A stretch of DNA of 64,000 bases from Planctomycetaceae bacterium. Its GTDB lineage: Bacteria; Planctomycetota; Planctomycetia; Planctomycetales; Planctomycetaceae. Positions 54,757-63,214 of the stretch are shown here, one piece after another. The position numbers and the translations under genes are program-made. Below the pieces are notes generated by a model, which worked only from the letters and a program-made list of their open reading frames with translations, was not told where the DNA came from and did no database searches. The first letter of the stretch is position 1; each line of letters starts with the position of its first letter. The DNA lies in the NCBI GenBank assembly GCA_041398785.1, contig JAWKUA010000005.1, positions 186,001-250,000 on the forward strand, given 5' to 3'.

Positions 54757-56193
54757 TCAGAACTGAAAGTAGATGAACTGCTGCTGTTCGCCGGCCATCG
54801 CCGTGATGGCAACGCAGATTCCGTAGTACAGCGCCCAACGCAGCGGGCGCGGCCAGCCGAACCCCAGGTCGGCAATCGCGAACGGCTGTTCGCGGCCGCG
54901 CCATTCCAGCAAAACGAAGAGTCCCGTGATGGCAACCACGTCGAGCGGAAACACTTCCGGCCATTCGAAAGCGGCTGGCGTGAAGATTCGGGCGATGTAG
55001 CGAATCGCGTGAGTAACGGATTCCGCCCGGAAGAAAATCCATGCAAAGGTTGTCAGACCAAACGTCACACACATCGCGGCGATTTCGCGAACCGCCGGAA
55101 ACATCCGGCCCGCGGCCACAACATCCGTATGGTGCCGGTTGCGTTTCAGCAGCATCAGCGGCAGAAAATAGAGAGCGTTGAGTGCTCCCCAGGCAAGAAA
55201 TGTCCAGTTGGCGCCGTGCCACAGGCCGCTGACCAGGAACACGACAAATACGTTCCGGATGGCCATTCCGGTGCCGCAGCGGCTGCCGCCCAGCGGAAAG
55301 TAAAGGTAGTCGCGGAACCAGGTCGACAGCGAAATGTGCCAGCGTCGCCAGAACTCCGCGATGTCGCGGGAAAAGTACGGACAGGCAAAGTTCCGCATCA
55401 GATCGAATCCAAACAGCTTCGCCGTTCCGATGGCGATGTTGGAATATCCCGCGAAGTCTCCGTACACCTGAAAACTGAAGAACAGCGCTCCGGCAATCAG
55501 CGTGCTGCCGCTGTATCCGTCGGAATTATTGAAGACGGCATTCGCGCAGACGGCGCAGTTGTCGGCGATGACGACTTTCGTGAACAGTCCCCACAGGATC
55601 TGCCGCAGCCCGTCGACTCCCGTGCCGTAGTCGAAGTTTCGTCGCTGGTAGAACTGCGGCAACAGATGAGTCGCGCGTTCAATCGGCCCGGCCACAAGCT
55701 GCGGGAAGAAGCTGACAAACGCGGCAAATGCCAGGAAATCGCGAGTGGGCTCCAGTTTCCGGCGGTACACGTCAATTGTGTAGCTCAGTGTCTGCAGCGT
55801 GTAGAAGCTGATGCCGACAGGCAGCACAACGTTCAGGGCCGGCGTGTGGATCTCGCGACCGAAAAACGCGAAGGCTCCCGCAAAGGAGTCGACAAAGAAG
55901 TTGAAGTACTTGAAAAAACCCAGCAGACTCAGATTGACAAGCACGCTGATCCACAGCAGCAGCGCCCGGCGGCGCGGCGAATCCGTCTGTGCCAGTCGCA
56001 GCCCGACCACGTAGTCAACCAGCGTACTGAAGGCGATCAGCGCCAGAAAGCGGTAGTCCCACCATCCGTAAAACAGATAGCTGGCGGCGGTGACGAAGAA
56101 ATTATGAGCCTGCAGATGCCGCCGGATCGGGCTCCAGTACACCAGAAAGACGATCGGCAGGAAGATGGCAAAGTCGACGGAATTGAACAACAT
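54757..56193 (-). CDS. MBOAT family O-acyltransferase (AlgI-like)
   Basis: 478 residues with about ten transmembrane segments. FNSVDFAIFLPIVFLVYWS and AASYLFYGWWDYRFLALIAF are AlgI-type starts. The catalytic-region features are FYTLQTLSYTIDVYRRKLEP, AEFWRRWHISLSTWFRDYLY, FPLGGSR and SGLWHGANWTFLAWGALNAL with the conserved His. It probably moves acyl (acetyl) groups across the inner membrane to decorate a polysaccharide. First gene of the minus-strand surface-sugar operon; the palindrome at 56332-56384 lies upstream. Confidence 0.93.
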   Translation of the reverse strand: MLFNSVDFAIFLPIVFLVYWSPIRRHLQAHNFFVTAASYLFYGWWDYRFLALIAFSTLVDYVVGLRLAQTDSPRRRALLLWISVLVNLSLLGFFKYFNFFVDSFAGAFAFFGREIHTPALNVVLPVGISFYTLQTLSYTIDVYRRKLEPTRDFLAFAAFVSFFPQLVAGPIERATHLLPQFYQRRNFDYGTGVDGLRQILWGLFTKVVIADNCAVCANAVFNNSDGYSGSTLIAGALFFSFQVYGDFAGYSNIAIGTAKLFGFDLMRNFACPYFSRDIAEFWRRWHISLSTWFRDYLYFPLGGSRCGTGMAIRNVFVVFLVSGLWHGANWTFLAWGALNALYFLPLMLLKRNRHHTDVVAAGRMFPAVREIAAMCVTFGLTTFAWIFFRAESVTHAIRYIARIFTPAAFEWPEVFPLDVVAITGLFVLLEWRGREQPFAIADLGFGWPRPLRWALYYGICVAITAMAGEQQQFIYFQF

Positions 56194-56540
56194 CTCAGCG
56201 ATCTCATCCTTGAAACCGGCTCGTCGGACGCGGTGCAGCGTAGGACGTGCGGCAGATGCGGATCAAGATCAAGTGCAAAACGCAGTGAAGCGAGACTCGG
56301 TCCTTGAACGCGTACCCGGCGGTGTTTCGTACGATGGCGTTCCAAGGCCGTCGCCACCGCACAGACGGCCTTGGAACGCCATCGCACAGGTAGCTTCTCA
56401 TCTTCCGCTCGCCTTGGGTCGGTTCCGGCCCGGGCTCGAAGATCGACTTCACGATCAGCAGACGTAAGAATCATCTGGTCGCGCCACTGCAAACGCATTG
56501 GCCCGCAGCAGGGAAGGGTTGTTGCAGTTGACGACTCGCC
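56194..56540. other. Divergent intergenic region with large hairpin
   Basis: 347 bp between the divergent MBOAT and GT-C genes. Contains the perfect 21-bp inverted repeat at 56332-56384. Promoters for both directions are expected but not resolved. Confidence 0.55.
56332..56384. repeat. Perfect 21-bp inverted repeat
   Basis: The arm at 56332-56352 (CGATGGCGTTCCAAGGCCGT...) and its exact reverse complement at 56364-56384 are separated by 11 bases. Such long perfect hairpins between divergent genes suggest a REP-like or insertion-derived unit; no T tract. Confidence 0.75.
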
Positions 56541-57920
56541 ATGCACCTTTGTGCCAGGACGGACTCGATGTTTCTCAGATCATGCAGGCACTTGCGGTGT
56601 GATCACCTCGCGGCAGTGACGCTGCTGGTGATTCATGCCGGATTGCTTGCCTGGTCCGCGACAAAGCACTCGCCGACTGCTCAGGAACCGCAGTCTCTCG
56701 TCGCCGGACTCAGCCACTGGGAACTCGGCGACTTTCAACTGTTTCGAGTGAATCCGCCGCTGGTCAGAATGGTGGCGGCTCTGCCTGTGATCGCCGCTGG
56801 CTACGAAAGCGACTGGAGCAAGCTCAAACCGGGAATCGGCGATCGGCCCGGCTTTGATGTCGGCAACGACTTTGCCGCTGCGAACGGTGAACGGACTTTT
56901 TGGCTGATCACGATCGCGCGCTGGGCCTGCATTCCATTCAGCCTGGCTGGCGGAGTTTCCTGTTTTCTGTGGGCCAAAGAGCTGACCGGTCGGCCGACGG
57001 GAGGACTGATCGCACTGTTCCTGTGGTCGTTCGATCCCAACATTCTGGCCCACGGTGAATTCATCATGACGGACTGCGCGGCGGCGGCGTTCGGCGTTGC
57101 GGCCGGGTATGGTTTCTGGAGATGGCTCAGACGACCGAACTGGCAGCGGGCGGTTGTCGCAGGCATCCTGCTCGGACTGGCGCAACTGACGAAAACCAGT
57201 TGGATTCTCCTGTACGCGTTGTGGCCGGCGGTCTGGCTTTGCTGGTCGAGGTTCGGCCGCCACCGAGAGCTTCCGCAATCCGACGGGGCATTTCCGGGCT
57301 TTCGGATTCAGTCAGGTCAACTGGCGGTGATTCTGCTGATCTCCGTCTACCTGCTGAATCTGATCTACGGCTTCGACGGAACACTGACTCCGCTGCGCGA
57401 GTTCCATTTCGTCAGCCGGGCACTTAATGGCGCAGACCAGACGGGACAGGTCGGAAATCGATTTCGGGATTCTGTTCTGGGACATATCCCGGTGCCGCTG
57501 CCGCTTCCCTACGTGGAGGGGATCGACATCCAGAAAAGCGATTTCGAAAAGCCCTGGCGATCTTTTCTCCGCGGCGAATGGAAACCTGGCGGATGGTGGT
57601 ACTACTACCTCTACGGATTCTGCGTCAAGACGCCACACGGAACGCAGCTTCTGTTTGTCATTGCCGTGTTGACGACTCTGGTGGGATTGTGCCGGCGAAA
57701 GTCTGCCGCCCGGTCGCATGCCGCGGTGCCAGCGTCTGATCTGGCAGTCGTGCTGTTGCCGCCGATCGCACTGATAGCGCTGGTCAGTTCGCAGCTCGCG
57801 ATGAACCTTCACTTTCGCTACGTCCTGCCGTCAACGGGTTTTCTGTTTGTCTTCATTGCCGCAACGTTTGTTGGTTTGCTGCCAAAACGGATCGAAGCCG
57901 AACCGCCGGGTCGGTGCTGA
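56541..57920 (+). pseudogene. GT-C (PMT/ArnT-like) glycosyltransferase, N-terminal part of an interrupted gene
   Basis: 459 codons. Many membrane helices; the first luminal loop reads QEPQSLVAGLSHWELGDFQL, then FRVNPPLVRMVAALPVIAAG, typical of GT39/PMT-like enzymes. MTDCAAAAFGVAAGYGFWRW and LGLAQLTKTSWILLYALWPA follow. It stops at 57920 directly after the helix LHFRYVLPSTGFLFVFIAAT, where family members continue for about 150 residues. Those residues are found at 58177-58632 in another frame after a 256-bp interruption. An alternative start is at 56568. Confidence 0.75.
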
Positions 57921-58176
57921 ACGCAGCCGCGGTGGAAAATGGCGAATATGGCCGGCAGCAAAGTGCTGCAACTTACGTTTTCGATTGACTTCCAGAGTCA
58001 GAATCCGATTCGGCTAAATATTTTGGAATCTCTCTCCTGACTCTTGACGAATTAGGCACGATTGCTAGTGTGTGAAAGGGCGGCAATCACTCGTACGGAC
58101 AGCAGGACAGCAGGACAGCAGGACAGCCTGCTATTAAGGCATCAACCGTCGCTCTCCACATGAAAAAGCCTTCAGG
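57921..58176. other. 256-bp interruption of the glycosyltransferase gene
   Basis: The sequence is AT-richer than its surroundings (for example CTAAATATTTTGGAATC) and carries four tandem GGACAGCA octamers (58097-58128, the last ending in C). TTGACG (58044-58049) and TAGTGT (58066-58071) with 16 bp between could be a weak promoter. Neither terminal inverted repeats nor a target duplication is obvious. Stops in all three plus frames separate the two gene parts. Confidence 0.6.
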
Positions 58177-58632
58177 ATGGTGCGGCTTGCTCAAATCACG
58201 CTCGTTGCAGCCCTGGCAGCGAACCTGCTGTCGACGCTGAGCGTCTATCCGCATCAACTGGCGTACTTCAACGAACTTTCGGGCGGTCCGGAAAACGGAC
58301 CCGCTCATCTGCGCCACAGCAGCGTAAACTGGGGTCAGGATCTACTGAGTGTTCGTGAATGGATGGCAAGCAACGGGATTCGTGACGACGAGGTCTACAT
58401 CAGCACTGGCTGGCCCGGGCATATCGAAGCGCTCATTCCCGGGGCCGACAGAATCTCTGATGACAAAATTTCCTGGGTGATCGTGCCGGCCGGGACTGGG
58501 TTCCACAACATACAGTGGGGCGACAGAGCGGTGAATGACGGCGCGACGCAAATCGGCGGCGCGACGCTGGCCTTTCCGCGTGACACATTCGAGGCGATTC
58601 GGAATCGTCCGGCAGATTCGGATTCTCAATAG
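58177..58632 (+). pseudogene. GT-C glycosyltransferase, C-terminal part of an interrupted gene
   Basis: 151 codons. Starts with the last membrane helix (LAQITLVAALAANLLSTLSV) and YPHQLAYFNELSGGPENGPA, then HLRHSSVNWGQDLLSVREWM, the conserved C-terminal luminal region found in PMT-like glycosyltransferases of planctomycetes. As a stand-alone protein it lacks the catalytic part. The frame is closed by a TAA 30 bases before the ATG at 58177. It directly complements the gene part ending at 57920. Confidence 0.7.
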
Positions 58633-58764
58633 AGGTGGATTCAAAATCGGGACTGGCTCCCGTCGGGCGCGAGACACATCTGCAAGTTCCAGGGTGCCTG
58701 TCCCGGTTTTAAAATCTGCGTGCCTGCGAAATCACTGACTGGCATAAGCTGTAAGGAGGAACCT

Positions 58765-59952
58765 GTGAGTTGCCGCCTTCGCTGTATCCGGCTGTCCCTT
58801 CGCTTTTCCTGTGCGGCAGGCTTCATCATCGGTCTTTCCGCCATCACAGGATGTGAGGGGCAAAGCACCGTTGTGTCGGATCTGCCAGGTCTCAGACAAG
58901 CCCGCCTTGAAGCCTCGCAACTTTCGTTTGGCGAAGTCGATGCCACGCGAGACTTTGAATGGACAGTTCGACTGGCGAATCCGTCTGATAGCCCCATTGC
59001 CGCAAAGTTGAGAACGACCTGCGGATGTGTTTCCGTGGAACCCGAATCGATTCTCGTGGCTCCGCATGATCACGTGGATGTCGTCATGACGCTTAACCTG
59101 ACGCCACGCGATGCCGCAACAGTCAACGTCCCGCAGTGGGATTTCAGTGCGGTGCTGTTTGCAGACGATGAGGCGCGCCCGGGTTCGGCCGCCGGCCGCT
59201 GGGAAATCAGGGGCACTGTCAACAATCCACTGCAGTTCGACGATCCGAATCCGCATTTCGTGGTCCAGACAGACGAACCAGCCTCTGCTGCACGTCAGAG
59301 CGGCCTTGGCACATTCGCTTTTCGTTCGCACGCAGCTCTGGAACGGGTCGAAGTCATGCAGACAGCAGGCGAGACGGGCCTGTATTCGGCTGAGGCCATC
59401 ATGAAGTCGGCGAGCGATGGCACGGTGCGGCTCACGTTCCGCGACGACGCAGACCTGCCGATCGGAGAATTCCCGACGGACGTGCGGCTGAACTGCTTTC
59501 CGGCAGACGGCGGAACAGTCATCGAACGCACCGTGCCGATTCACGTGACCGTCCGTGGCAGATTCGAGATCACTCCTCGTAACATTGTCATCGGTTCGCA
59601 GCAGGCCGGCTCTGACGCAGGCACAACGGTCGTCGTGACGCCGCGCGAGAGCTTCAACTACGAAATCGTTTCACTGACTTGTGCAGATGAGTCCATCGCC
59701 GCGGAGGCCGTGCCTCGCTCCGACTCGCGACAACCGACGACTGTGGTCGTCCGGTATGGCGAGCCGCCGGAAACGGACAATGGTGCGGTCGGAAAAACGT
59801 ACCTGAATGTGGTGTTGGTGCTGGAAAACGGGACGACGGAGGCACGTGCCATTCCGGTGATCGTCCTGCCATCAGCCCGGAAAAAGGCGGTACCCGTGTC
59901 AAACGAATCCGGAGCGGTGAACAGCGGCGGACGTTCGTTCGTGCACTTGTGA
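58765..59952 (+). CDS. DUF1573-containing lipoprotein
   Basis: 395 residues from the GTG at 58765, chosen because AGGAGG lies six bases upstream and the ATG at 58720 gives no better N-terminus. The signal segment ends in a lipobox, LSAITGC (Cys28). ASQLSFGEVDATRDFEWTVR, then IAAKLRTTCGCVSVEPESIL, is the DUF1573 core with the CGC motif. The C-terminal part (RFEITPRNIVIGSQQAG, VVTPRESFNYEIVSLTCADE) is a second immunoglobulin-like domain. A periplasm-facing lipoprotein of unknown role. It precedes the duplicated module directly; the last codons lie in the repeated sequence. Confidence 0.85.
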   Translation: MSCRLRCIRLSLRFSCAAGFIIGLSAITGCEGQSTVVSDLPGLRQARLEASQLSFGEVDATRDFEWTVRLANPSDSPIAAKLRTTCGCVSVEPESILVAPHDHVDVVMTLNLTPRDAATVNVPQWDFSAVLFADDEARPGSAAGRWEIRGTVNNPLQFDDPNPHFVVQTDEPASAARQSGLGTFAFRSHAALERVEVMQTAGETGLYSAEAIMKSASDGTVRLTFRDDADLPIGEFPTDVRLNCFPADGGTVIERTVPIHVTVRGRFEITPRNIVIGSQQAGSDAGTTVVVTPRESFNYEIVSLTCADESIAAEAVPRSDSRQPTTVVVRYGEPPETDNGAVGKTYLNVVLVLENGTTEARAIPVIVLPSARKKAVPVSNESGAVNSGGRSFVHL

Positions 59953-60020
59953 GTTGATGAAGCATGGTGAAGTGGTTTCGCCGTGCAATTGTTTGTGGTT
60001 ACTGCAGAAGGAGCAGTCTG

Positions 60021-60455
60021 ATGCGACGACAGTTTCTCAGTCCCCGTTCGATGAAGTTCTGGTGTTCTGCCGTGGTGGTGGCGACTTTGGGCGTGCTCGG
60101 CGCATCCAATGCCTTCACAGATTGCAACGACCAGACGTGCATTGAAGCATGCAAGGCGCATCCCACTTGGTGCTGGAATACAGGCGTCATGGGGGGCGGG
60201 ACGTCCGGAGTAAAGTTCTTTACAGACAATACCTTTACCGTAGTGCAAAAAGTCGCCTTGGTGAAATGTGTTGAAAACGGCGATCACGAGGATGGAACTC
60301 CAGCCACACAACGCGCAGTGTGGTACAAAGCCTACTCGTCGTGTAGCTTGGATTGTCCGAATAATGCAGCGACCAAATGGACGACCGGGTCTGTCGGAGC
60401 GACAGTGCCATTCGGCGATGACAACGGAAATTGGACTATCGAGTGTGAAATCTGA
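60021..60455 (+). CDS. Small secreted eight-cysteine protein, copy 1
   Basis: 144 residues from the ATG at 60021, with GAAGGAG eight bases upstream; the frame is open back to 59964. The signal peptide is about residues 10-32 (FWCSAVVVATLGVLGASNAF). Mature cysteines fall in CNDQTCIEACKAHPTWCWN, KCVENGD, SCSLDCPNN and the final ECEI. The same eight cysteines are kept in copy 2 at 62290. Four disulfides are plausible. No known family recognised. It precedes the LolA-like gene and follows the DUF1573 lipoprotein. Confidence 0.8.
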   Translation: MRRQFLSPRSMKFWCSAVVVATLGVLGASNAFTDCNDQTCIEACKAHPTWCWNTGVMGGGTSGVKFFTDNTFTVVQKVALVKCVENGDHEDGTPATQRAVWYKAYSSCSLDCPNNAATKWTTGSVGATVPFGDDNGNWTIECEI

Positions 60456-60956
60456 ACGCCACCGGAACATTTGGTGTGCCGTACGCTCCATGACATGCTG
60501 CACACCTTGCAGTTGTGGCAGATACCCGTTGCGATCCAGCCACGTCCGAACATGATTCCGTGCAGATGGTGACCCGCCAACTCTAACAACTTGCCAACCG
60601 CGGCGGGTTATGTGTGCTATGCTCGCGAGCTTGCCTCATATCCACCGCGGTCGGATTGTGTTCCAGATTCAACCGGGCGAAAATCGCGGTCGTGCAGCGT
60701 AACCGTCTCAGCCGGCATCTGCAGCGGCGACCTTGTCGGTGAACACCCGAAGGCCCGCGAATCAACTCTTGCCCTGGATTTTAACGTGAACGATTCCAGA
60801 ACACAGCCCTGCGAAGCCAGACGGGAGTCCGGCGACGCGGGCTTCTTGTGTCTGTCGATCGGCATATTGCACGATTCGAAAGGTGTGACTGGCGACATTC
60901 GTGCGATCCGCTGATTGTCGTGTCAGTGAGCCTTCGCAATCGCCTGGAGGATACCC
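60456..60956. other. Spacer within duplicated module, copy 1
   Basis: 501 bp between the small cysteine-rich gene and the larger gene. Short stretches recur in the corresponding spacer of copy 2 (for example CCCGTTGCGATC near 60530 and 62795, and CGACCGCGG-type GC-rich boxes near 60600 and 62865). Frames open on both strands are not convincingly coding. It may hold a promoter or a structured leader. Confidence 0.5.
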
Positions 60957-62181
60957 ATGTCGACTTACGAAACACCGAAGCAAATTCCAATGACAGCTAT
61001 CGCTTCCATGCCTGGACGAGTTCGCCGGTCCGCAGTTGTAACGGCACTGGTGTTGCCGCCCGCGGGCAACTTCCGAAGGAATCCCCCACTTGCCGGCATT
61101 CTGTGGGGCGTACTCGCCGGTATCTATCTTACCATGCAAAGCCCGCTCTGCGCTGCAACAGAGATCGACGACATCCTGGCTGCCTGGGACGCACGTGCGG
61201 AGAGCGTCAGCTCCGTACATCTTAAATGGACGTCGATAGTGACAGATTTGTATTTTCCGGACGGTCCGATTCGGTGTCCGGGAGAATATGCATTTGACCG
61301 GGAGGGTCGCTATCGGTTCGATTTGGATAACTTATCCTCGGACGTTCGCGACATGACGCGCGTTTACGTTAAGAATTCCAAAAGAGTTTATGATGGGCGT
61401 CGCAGTGTCGTCTTGTTTGGGCGTTCGGGCAGACCAGATAATTACTTTCCCACCGCTTTTATCGGAGAAGCGAGCCCCAGTTTCGAAGGCGATTTCCGGA
61501 TTTGGCCCGTCCTATTGCTATATCAACCGCTTGATAAAGATCATGGCATCTTCCAGCGAAGCCAACTTCGGTTGAAGGACAGCGAAGTTGTGGACGGCGA
61601 TACAAGGTGCCTGGTTCTTACCGCTGGCCTGCTTGAGCTGTGGGTGACAGCCGATGAACACTATCTTCCTGTGAGATGCGTGCAGAAGCAGAGTAAAACA
61701 AGTGACTCTGCTTCACTGGAAGCACGAGTCAGCTACTTGAGAGATGTCAACGAGTCGTGGTATCCCGGCAGTTGGGTGCTTCTCCGTTATGGAGGCGACG
61801 GCGAAACGGTTATACACTCATCAGACGCCATTGTGGAAAGCGTCGCGATCAATGAGACACTGCCGGAGGAACTGTTTCAGATCACCGAATTCGAAGACGG
61901 AACATGGATCAGTGAAAGCGTCAATGGTGAAAGGACTGTCCAGATCGTCCGCGACGGACGTCCCAACAGACGTGTACGACGGCGAGTTTACCGGCGACAA
62001 TTACGAGTATCTCTACAACAGCGAACCACCGGAGCATCTCGTCAGACATGCTGAGGCAGTTGCCCCACCGTCGTCGATTCGAAGCTGGCTGATGATTGGG
62101 ATCAACGTCCTGCTGGTGCTGGGCATTGCTGCCTTCTTTCTCCGACGCCGGCACCGGCCGTCCGGAATCGGCAACGAATGA
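60957..62181 (+). CDS. Exported LolA-like protein with C-terminal anchor, copy 1 (one frameshift)
   Basis: About 408 residues if one base is corrected. After a long N-terminal region a signal segment (LAGIYLTMQSPLCAA) precedes EIDDILAAWDARAESVSSVH and LKWTS, then GEYAFDREGRYRFDL, YDGRRSVVLFGR, NYFPTAFIGEASP, and LELWVTADEHYLPVRC, resembling LolA/LppX-type lipoprotein-sorting folds. The frame shifts near 61950: zero frame gives a spurious RPNRRVRRRVYRRQ, while the next frame continues TDVYDGEFTGDNYEYLYN and ends in the anchor SWLMIGINVLLVLGIAAFF followed by RRRH. Family unnamed. Confidence 0.7.
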
Positions 62182-62289
62182 GCCGCCCGCGCGCCACGGA
62201 CGTTCGTTCGTGCGGTGGTGAGTTGATGAAGCATGGTGAAGTGGTTTCGCCATGCACGTGTTTCTGGTTCCTCCAGAAGGAGCAGTCTG

Positions 62290-62724
62290 ATGCGACGACC
62301 GTTTCTCAGTACCCGTTCGGCGAAGTTCTGGTGTTCCGCGCTGATCGTGCTGACCTTGGCGATGTTCGGTGCAACAAGTGCGTTCACGGCATGCAACGAC
62401 ACAAGCTGCACAGAAGGCTGCAGGGTCTATCACGTATGGTGCATGAATTCCGGCACACAGGGGGTCTCGATCGGATACAAGTACTTTACAAACGACACCT
62501 TTGCCACAACGAAAGCAGTCGCCCGACAAGCGGGTGTGTGCGTTGAAAATGGTACCGAAGAGCCAGGGTCACCAGGGATGTCTGTCGAGGTGTGGCGTCG
62601 AAAGTACGATGAATGTACGTTGGACTGCACAAATGGTATTCTTACTATGACTACCGGTTCTGTGGGTGCGGCAGAGGAAGTCGAGGAGACGAATTTGAGT
62701 ATGGCTACCAAATGTGAGATCTGA
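62290..62724 (+). CDS. Small secreted eight-cysteine protein, copy 2
   Basis: 144 residues from the ATG at 62290 with GAAGGAG upstream, the same length as copy 1. The signal peptide is FWCSALIVLTLAMFGATSAF. The cysteines in CNDTSCTEGCRVYHVWCMN, VCVENGTE, CTLDCTNG and KCEI match copy 1, as do TTGSVGA and the FTNDTF/FTDNTF block. Between them the sequence has diverged widely, and the mature chain is acidic near residue 130 (AAEEVEETN). The cysteine conservation shows selection. Function unknown. Confidence 0.8.
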   Translation: MRRPFLSTRSAKFWCSALIVLTLAMFGATSAFTACNDTSCTEGCRVYHVWCMNSGTQGVSIGYKYFTNDTFATTKAVARQAGVCVENGTEEPGSPGMSVEVWRRKYDECTLDCTNGILTMTTGSVGAAEEVEETNLSMATKCEI

Positions 62725-63214
62725 TCTTTGCCGGGCCATGTCGTGCGAGACACGATGAATGACACCTTGCTCATCCGCCCGTTATACGACATGCCCGTTG
62801 CGATCTCGGCAAGTAGGAACTTAATGCAGTGCAGATGCTGAGTCTCTAGCTCAAACAGTGTGACGACCGCGGCGGGCTACTCTTGGCATCGTCGCGCTGT
62901 GAAATGACATCTACGCCGACCGCTTTGTCGTTCAGATTTAAAGCGGGCACTAACCGTGACAGTGCCGCGATACCGTGTCAGCTATCATCTGCAGAGGCGA
63001 ACTTGCCGTGAACGTGAGTAAGGCGGCAGCTCAGCGCTTGCAGTTGAATTGGCAGTGACCGCGCTCTCAGAATACTGCCCCGCGAGTCTGGCGACGCGGG
63101 CATTCTGCACGTGTCGAATTGCTTCCTCCTCGGTTCCGAAGGCGCGTTCGCCGTGGTCGCTGCCGGCGCTGAACGGTTTTTCATCCGGCCTGTTCATTTG
63201 CATGGAGCCTGTTC
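62725..63214. other. Spacer within duplicated module, copy 2
   Basis: 490 bp corresponding to 60456-60956. Similar in layout and in several short boxes but with frequent differences. No gene supported; short frames on the minus strand read ASPDSR at the matching place in both copies, by sequence similarity only. Confidence 0.5.

Larger units (their letters stand above)
59928..62196 (+). repeat. Tandem duplication, copy 1 (2,269-bp unit)
   Basis: The start of the unit, CGGACGTTCGTTCGTGC at 59928, recurs exactly at 62197, and GAGTTGATGAAGCATGGTGA plus AGTGGTTTCGCC follow in both. Each unit holds a 144-codon cysteine-rich gene, a roughly 500-bp spacer with patchy similarity, and an exported larger gene. 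The larger-gene starts are 2,258 bp apart (60957 and 63215). Protein copies are clearly diverged, so the duplication is not recent. Confidence 0.9.

Noticed and set aside
53713..56307. An 864-codon plus-strand open frame
   Set aside because: It lies fully antisense to the SGNH and MBOAT genes, is rich in R, Q, H and V from the complement of hydrophobic codons, and has no domain; a shadow of high-GC coding sequence.
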